A stretch of DNA of 64,000 bases from Bordetella parapertussis (GTDB lineage: Bacteria > Pseudomonadota > Gammaproteobacteria > Burkholderiales > JACQAP01), in NCBI GenBank assembly GCA_945900965.1, contig CAMDKM010000015.1, positions 24,740-88,739 of the forward strand, written 5' to 3'. Position 1 is the stretch's first letter. The number at the start of each line of letters is the position of its first letter. The position numbers and the translations under genes were made by a program. The notes beneath the pieces were generated by a model. It was not told where the DNA came from. It did not search any database and worked only from the letters and a program-made list of their open reading frames with translations. This document shows, one piece after another, positions 59,582 to 64,000 of this stretch.

Positions 59582-60901
59582 ATGAGCATCGCCGATACCA
59601 ATCATTTTCTGGAGCAACTGCTGCGCGGCCGTGAAACGCTGCCGGAGCCGGTCAGCGCTCGGCTCAAGGCCTTACGAGCGGCGGCGGTGGAGCGTGCCAA
59701 CGAACTGACGGTGCCGAGCACCCGAGACGAGGACTGGCGCTTCACCGATCTGTCTGCGCTGTACAAATTTTCGCTGCAGCCCTCGCGTGCGGCCGGTGTG
59801 CCATCCGAAGACGCGATGCGCAGCCTGGACATTCCGGAAGTCACGCAGCGCCTGGTCTTTGTCGATGGCTGTTATTCGCCGGCTTGGTCGAGACTGCCGC
59901 AGGAATCCGGCATCCGTGTCTGCAATCTGGCACAGGCCGAGCCGGCCTTGCTGGATCTGCATCTGGGGCGGCTGGCGGATTTTCAGGACGATGCCTTTGT
60001 GGCCGCGAATACCGCTTTTCTTCAAGACGGGGCCTTCGTTCATGTGTCGGCCGCTTGCGAGGCGCAACGCCCGATTCATTTGTTGTTTCTGGCTACACGC
60101 GCCGCAAGTGTGAGCTACCCGCGAGTCCTGCTGCGGGTGGAGGCAGGGGCGCAATGTACCGTGATCGAGGATTTTGTTGGAATGGCGCAAGGCGGCTACC
60201 TCACCGATGCGGTGACGGAAATTGTGATCGAGGACAACGCGGCGGTATCGCATGTCCGGCTGCAACGGGAATCCGACGCGGCGTTTCATGTCGGCAATAC
60301 GGCGGTGAGAGTGGCGGCCCACGGACGATACTCGGGTTGGTCGGTGGCGCTGGGTGGGAGAATTTCGCGCCACACGCTCAATGTCGTGCAGGCCGGCGAA
60401 GGCACGGAATTTTCGATCGACGGGCTGGCTTTGATTTCCGGGCGTCAGCTCGCGGATACCAGCAGCACCGTGGATCACGCGCTGGCCCATGGGCGCAGCC
60501 GCCAACTCCACAAAACAGTTGTGGCCGGTGGAGCGCATGCGGTATTCAACGGGAAAATTTTCGTTCGGCAGGGCGCCCAGCAGACCGATTCGGCCCAGCA
60601 GTCGAGAAACCTGCTGTTGTCCGACAAGGCGCATGTGGACACCAAACCCCAACTGGAAATTTTCGCCGATGACGTCAAGTGTGCACATGGCGCCACCGTC
60701 GGGCAGCTGGACGAGGACGAATTGTTTTATCTGAAAACCCGGGGTCTGTCGGATTCTGCTGCGCGCGGGCTGTTGACCTACGCCTTCGCGGCGGAAATTG
60801 TGGAGCGCATCCCAGTCAAATCCATAGTCGCGCGCATCGAGCAGACCATTCTGGAAAAAACAACCATTCGGGAAAAAACCCCAGCGAAGGAGTCCGCGTG
60901 A
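59582..60901 (+). CDS. sufD: Fe-S assembly subunit SufD
   Basis: A 439-residue SufD: RDEDWRFTDLSALYKFSLQP, VEAGAQCTVIEDFVGM, TSSTVDHALAHGRSRQLHK, ADDVKCAHGATVGQLDEDEL and FYLKTRGLSDSAARGLLTYA. The conserved histidine of the cluster-assembly interface (D-V-K-C-A-H-G) is present. It completes SufBC2D. It ends in a run of K/E-rich residues and overlaps the sufS GTG start. Confidence 0.93.
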   Translation: MSIADTNHFLEQLLRGRETLPEPVSARLKALRAAAVERANELTVPSTRDEDWRFTDLSALYKFSLQPSRAAGVPSEDAMRSLDIPEVTQRLVFVDGCYSPAWSRLPQESGIRVCNLAQAEPALLDLHLGRLADFQDDAFVAANTAFLQDGAFVHVSAACEAQRPIHLLFLATRAASVSYPRVLLRVEAGAQCTVIEDFVGMAQGGYLTDAVTEIVIEDNAAVSHVRLQRESDAAFHVGNTAVRVAAHGRYSGWSVALGGRISRHTLNVVQAGEGTEFSIDGLALISGRQLADTSSTVDHALAHGRSRQLHKTVVAGGAHAVFNGKIFVRQGAQQTDSAQQSRNLLLSDKAHVDTKPQLEIFADDVKCAHGATVGQLDEDELFYLKTRGLSDSAARGLLTYAFAAEIVERIPVKSIVARIEQTILEKTTIREKTPAKESA

Positions 60902-62151
60902 GCGCCGTTGTTCAAACCGTCAGGCCGGGGGCTGCGCTCGACCTGACCAGGATCCGTGCCGATTTTCCCATCCTTGCCCAGCAGATCAACGGCAAGCCGC
61001 TGGTGTATTTCGACAATGCCGCCAGTGCGCAGATGCCGCGCCCGGTCATCGACCGGCTGGTGCGCTATCAGAGCACGGAACACGCGAATATCCATCGCGG
61101 TGTTCATCATCTCTCCGAAGTGGCAACCGCCGCTTATGAGGGCGCCCGCGGCAAAATTCGCAAGTTCATCAACGCCCGCGAAGACCGCGAGGTGATCTAC
61201 ACCCGCGGCACGACCAATGCGCTGAATCTGGTCATGTACGGCTATGGCCGGAAGTTCATCGGCGCGGGCGACGAAATTATCGTCTCGCAGCTTGAACACC
61301 ACTCGAATATCGTGCCCTGGCAGATGTTGTGCGAGGAGAAAGGCGCCAAGCTGCGGGTCATCCCCTGTAACGATGCCGGGGAATTGCTGCTCGACGAATA
61401 CCGCAATTTTTTCAATGCCAGGACCCGGCTGGTGGGAATCACGCACGTCTCCAACGCACTGGGCAGCATCAACCCGATCAAGGAAATGATCGCCACGGCG
61501 CACGCTCATAACGTGCCGGTGCTGGTGGATGGAGCGCAAGCCATTCCGCACATGAAGGTGGATGTTCAGGACCTGGATTGCGATTTCTATGCATTCTCCG
61601 GCCACAAGATGTGCGGCCCCACGGGTATCGGCATTTTGTACGGCAAGGCCTCGTTGCTCGAAAAGATGCAACCTTTCGAGGGCGGGGGCGACATGATCCT
61701 TTCCGTGACCTTCGAAAAAACCACGTACAACGCGCTGCCCTACAAATTCGAAGCGGGAACGCCCCCGATTGCGGCGGCGATCGGACTGGGTGCGGCCGTG
61801 GACTATCTGGAATCCGTGGGGATGGAGCAGATCGCTGCGCACGAACATACTCTGCTCGATTACGCGACCCGTACCTTGTCCCAGATAGAAGGTGTACGAA
61901 TTGTGGGCACCGCACGCAACAAGGCCGGGGTATTGTCCTTCACCATGAAGGGCGTCCACCCGCACGATGTGGGCACCCTGCTCAACGAAGAAGGCGTGGC
62001 GGTGCGAACTGGCCATCATTGTGCACAACCGGTGATGCAGCGCTTCGGCATTCCGGCCACGGCACGCGCTTCCTTCTACTTCTACAACACCCTGGCCGAA
62101 GTGGATGTGCTGGCGGCGGCAGTGCGTAAAGTTAAGAAGCTCTTCGGATAA
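60898..62151 (+). CDS. sufS: Cysteine desulfurase SufS
   Basis: A 417-residue group II cysteine desulfurase using PLP on K237 (FSGHKMCGPTGIG) and the persulfide cysteine C375 (RTGHHCAQPVMQRF). It mobilises sulfur from cysteine for SufU/SufBCD. The start is GTG 60898, overlapping the sufD stop by GTGA. N-terminus DLTRIRADFPILAQQI is normal. Confidence 0.95.
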   Translation: MSAVVQTVRPGAALDLTRIRADFPILAQQINGKPLVYFDNAASAQMPRPVIDRLVRYQSTEHANIHRGVHHLSEVATAAYEGARGKIRKFINAREDREVIYTRGTTNALNLVMYGYGRKFIGAGDEIIVSQLEHHSNIVPWQMLCEEKGAKLRVIPCNDAGELLLDEYRNFFNARTRLVGITHVSNALGSINPIKEMIATAHAHNVPVLVDGAQAIPHMKVDVQDLDCDFYAFSGHKMCGPTGIGILYGKASLLEKMQPFEGGGDMILSVTFEKTTYNALPYKFEAGTPPIAAAIGLGAAVDYLESVGMEQIAAHEHTLLDYATRTLSQIEGVRIVGTARNKAGVLSFTMKGVHPHDVGTLLNEEGVAVRTGHHCAQPVMQRFGIPATARASFYFYNTLAEVDVLAAAVRKVKKLFG

Positions 62152-62161
62152 GTTGTGACAA

Positions 62162-62635
62162 ATGGATTCGAAGCAGCTTTATCAAGAAGTGATCCTCGAT
62201 CACAATCGTAAGCCGCGCAACTGGGGCGGCCTCGCCGACGCCAGTCACAAGGCGGAGGGACTGAATCCCCTGTGTGGCGACCACATCTGGCTGTCGCTCA
62301 AGCTGAAAGGCGAACAAATCGAGAACATCGCCTTCAACGGCGAAAGCTGCGCGATCTGCAAGGCGTCTTCGTCAATGATGACTACCCAGGTAAAAGGCAA
62401 GTCGGTGGCCGAAGCCGAACAGATGATTGCCGAATTCCGCGATATGACCACAGGTCGACTGGACGCGGCAAATCAGGCCCATCATCTCGGCCGACTGACA
62501 GTCTTTGCCGGCGTACGCGACCTGCCATCGAGGGTCAAGTGCGTCATCCTGCCCTGGCATACGCTACACGCAGCCCTGCATGCCGAAGCCAGCGTTTCCA
62601 CCGAAGGCGACCGCGATCCTGTCGCCGCGAACTGA
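62162..62635 (+). CDS. sufU: Fe-S assembly sulfur transfer protein SufU
   Basis: A 157-residue SufU. Ligands C38, D40, C63 and C127 (NPLCGDHIWL, GESCAICKAS, SRVKCVILPWHTL), plus the insertion between the second and third sites (HHLGRLTVFAGVRDLPS) that separates SufU from IscU. It receives the persulfide from SufS in zinc-dependent fashion. It is adjacent to sufS (10 bp). C66 is an extra cysteine. Confidence 0.92.
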   Translation: MDSKQLYQEVILDHNRKPRNWGGLADASHKAEGLNPLCGDHIWLSLKLKGEQIENIAFNGESCAICKASSSMMTTQVKGKSVAEAEQMIAEFRDMTTGRLDAANQAHHLGRLTVFAGVRDLPSRVKCVILPWHTLHAALHAEASVSTEGDRDPVAAN

Positions 62636-62639
62636 TGCC

Positions 62640-63215
62640 ATGCCAAAAATTGCCGATATCGAATACACCCCGAATCCGAATGCGCGGAAGTTCATTCTCA
62701 AGGAACCGCTGACCTCGGGACTGGCCCGTTCCTTCGAAAACGCCGAGCAGGCGCAGCGAGACGAGCTGGCCGCCAGGCTGTTTGACAATCCGCATGTAAC
62801 GAATGTGTTTTATGTGGACAACTGGATCACGGTGACGCAGGACGGCGAGGCCGAGTGGGAAAAACTCCTGCGTGAACTGGCCACCCCGATCCGCGAAGCC
62901 CCGGCCGCCGAACAAGCCTCCGAGGAATTCGCCAAGGCCGCCGCCTGGCTGGCCGAAGACGAAGGCATGGCAGAACTCTCCGCGACCGATCGCGCCAAGC
63001 TCGAACAAATCAACGAACTGCTGGACGAAGAAGTCCGGCCCTACCTGCAAGGCGACGGCGGTGACTTGCATGTTGTGAGCCTCGAAGGCAATACCCTCAA
63101 GGTGCATTACCAGGGCGCCTGCGGCACCTGCCCCAGCTCCATCTCGGGCACCCTCGCCGGGATTGAAGGCCTGGTGCGGAGAATCGATCCTGAGATGCAA
63201 GTTGTTGCGGTGTGA
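62640..63215 (+). CDS. Nfu-type Fe-S carrier (NifU N- and C-domain)
   Basis: A 191-residue protein with an N-terminal Nfu_N domain (IADIEYTPNPNARKFILKEP, GLARSFENAEQAQRDELAAR, NPHVTNVFYVDNWITV) and a C-terminal NifU-like domain with CGTCPSS (C about 161 and 164) that binds 4Fe-4S between two subunits. It delivers clusters to targets. ATG 62640, 4 bp after sufU. Confidence 0.9.
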   Translation: MPKIADIEYTPNPNARKFILKEPLTSGLARSFENAEQAQRDELAARLFDNPHVTNVFYVDNWITVTQDGEAEWEKLLRELATPIREAPAAEQASEEFAKAAAWLAEDEGMAELSATDRAKLEQINELLDEEVRPYLQGDGGDLHVVSLEGNTLKVHYQGACGTCPSSISGTLAGIEGLVRRIDPEMQVVAV

Positions 63216-63222
63216 AGATGGC

Positions 63223-63390
63223 GAACAGTGAACAGTAAACAGTGAACAGTAAACAGTGAACGGTAATCGGTGAACGGTGAACAGTAAAATGCGAAGCGAT
63301 GATTGGTAAGTGATGATTTCCTTGTCTGATCACCGATCACCGATCACCCCTCACTCCTCACTCCTCACTCCTCACTCCTCACTCCTCACC
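63223..63390. repeat. 24 phased 7-bp units forming a self-complementary leader before the Rieske gene
   Basis: From 63223 in steps of seven: nine units of GAACAGT/AAACAGT/GAACGGT/AATCGGT type, six unlike units (63286-63327), three GATCACC, five CCTCACT and one CCTCACC, ending one base before ATG 63392. The left units share (A/G)GTGA and the right ones its complement TCAC(T/C), so the two 63-bp arms can pair around the 42-bp middle with 2 mismatches in each 7. Shared units with 15148-15203. Confidence 0.85.
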
Positions 63391-63391
63391 C

Positions 63392-63715
63392 ATGTCAGAT
63401 TGGACCTTTGTCGCCAACGTCTCCGAGATCGCCCTTCAGCACCACAAGAAAGTGGATCTCGACGGAACCATCGTTGCCGTATTCAACATCGGCGGTGAAT
63501 TTTTCGCCATGGAAGATTTGTGCACCCACGACGGTGCGGAGTTGACGAGCGACGACAGTATTGCAGGGGATGAAATTGTCTGTCCGCGCCATGGAGCACG
63601 TTTTTGTGTAAAAACTGGTGAAGCTCTGTCGGCCCCAGCCTACGAACCCACTACCATGTTTCCGGTAAGAATCGAAAGCGGGAAAATCTTTACACGAGAT
63701 AATCGCTGGGACTGA
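63392..63715 (+). CDS. Rieske-type ferredoxin
   Basis: A 107-residue Rieske 2Fe-2S protein with C44-x-H46 (CTHDGAEL) and C64-x2-H67 (CPRHGARF), as in ferredoxin subunits of ring-hydroxylating or nitrite reductase systems. Soluble. The ATG at 63392 has no ribosome site: the 5' side is the CCTCACT repeat, so translation may depend on structure or be coupled to the suf message. Its role with the suf operon is inferred from position only. Confidence 0.9.
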   Translation: MSDWTFVANVSEIALQHHKKVDLDGTIVAVFNIGGEFFAMEDLCTHDGAELTSDDSIAGDEIVCPRHGARFCVKTGEALSAPAYEPTTMFPVRIESGKIFTRDNRWD

Positions 63716-63931
63716 ATCGCGCCTCGTTTTCCAGCTTTTCGTCGCGATATCTGCATGCAAGTCCGTAGGTAGTGCCGAACGCATCATCCTATTGAGAATT
63801 GCCTATCATCGTGACAAATTCAAACACGGCGCTTCTTTCCCTCTGCCCGGCGCTCATCTTTACCCTTATCTTTGCGACGCACAAGGGGACACATGTCTAG
63901 TCGGGGTTACATGATGAAGGTGTCAGGGGGT
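63716..63931. other. Intergenic region at the window end
   Basis: No gene or repeat recognised. Confidence 0.4.
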
Positions 63932-64000
63932 CTACACGGAAGCAGTGTTGTGATACAGATCGTAGGCAAGTCCGATATCGGCAAGGCGCGCCATGCCACG
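63932..64000 (-). CDS. Possible C-terminal end of a gene entering from the right
   Basis: A minus-strand frame open at the window edge ends RGMARLADIGLAYDLYHNTA plus SV and a TAG stop. The wording (LADIGLAYDL) resembles a protein C-terminus, perhaps of an amidohydrolase-like enzyme, but 22 residues do not allow a family call. Confidence 0.3.
   Translation of the reverse strand, partial: RGMARLADIGLAYDLYHNTASV

Noticed and set aside
63223..63390. Heptamer array considered as a CRISPR array
   Set aside because: Units are 7 bp and there are no spacers or cas genes nearby.

Overview
This window reads as a chromosomal segment of a GC-rich proteobacterium, most likely a betaproteobacterium. The basis is the codon and GC style, the gene families (GcvA-type LysR next to DUF2917, SuhB/TrmJ/CysE/IscR order, YbfB-type MFS, YciH/SUI1, CaiB/BaiF and LLM enzymes) and the many chromosomal housekeeping genes. 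I saw no rRNA, tRNA, CRISPR array, phage or plasmid genes. The genus is not decided by anything I can see.

Layout. 1-2.5 kb: a PatB/MalY-type aminotransferase cut by the window edge, a Crp-like regulator, and a RelE/ParE toxin-antitoxin pair lying between a 51-bp relic of a cyclase gene tail and the intact cyclase gene. 2.5-14 kb: a very large SAM-cyclase-AAA-TPR signalling protein, a medium-chain reductase, a secreted protein, LysR/DUF2917, cupin, an MFS exporter and a membrane diguanylate cyclase split by a frameshift at a C7 tract. 14-20 kb: a 42-residue Cys-rich protein, a stand-alone elongation factor G, an M61 peptidase and a GST. 20-26 kb: an FMN-binding protein, a wrecked GxxExxY gene, and a three-subunit molybdenum hydroxylase with a MoaD-like protein. 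26-31 kb: small secreted and lipid-anchored proteins, LysR, an SMP-30 enzyme and a dead SARP-type regulator.

31-36 kb is a bufferin-type (DUF2282/DUF692/DUF2063) copper-linked peptide-modification operon next to an ECF sigma factor and its anti-sigma. A matching ECF-like promoter stands before the sigma gene and before a distant small secreted protein. 36-41.5 kb holds an SDR, SUI1, a cupin, secreted proteins, a heme-binding-like protein, and a cytochrome b / FMN-protein / ApbE operon for flavin-based electron transfer outside the cytosol. 41.6-53.7 kb is an uptake and catabolism locus: a branched-chain-type ABC transporter whose first intergenic gap is filled by a RAYT transposase element with perfect 22-bp inverted ends, an LLM monooxygenase and its flavin reductase, a single-chain biotin-dependent carboxylase and a CoA transferase. 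53.9-63.7 kb is suhB/trmJ/cysE followed by an IscR-controlled Fe-S assembly operon (iscR, iscA, sufBCDSU, nfu) and a Rieske ferredoxin.

The most unusual layer is between the genes. At least eight intergenic sites carry imperfect hairpins built of about 9-bp units (CACAGAGGA / TCCTCTGTG type). Two of them are near-identical, opposite-facing copies of one roughly 160-bp element with CCTA...TAGG ends. A related pair of arms encloses the GxxExxY (PDDEXK-like) gene, which was itself hit by a 187-bp MITE with a clean CTAG target duplication. Two loci (after fusA and directly before the Rieske gene) carry arrays of phased 7-bp units; the second is exactly 24 units long and self-complementary. These repeats are the best candidates for further work.
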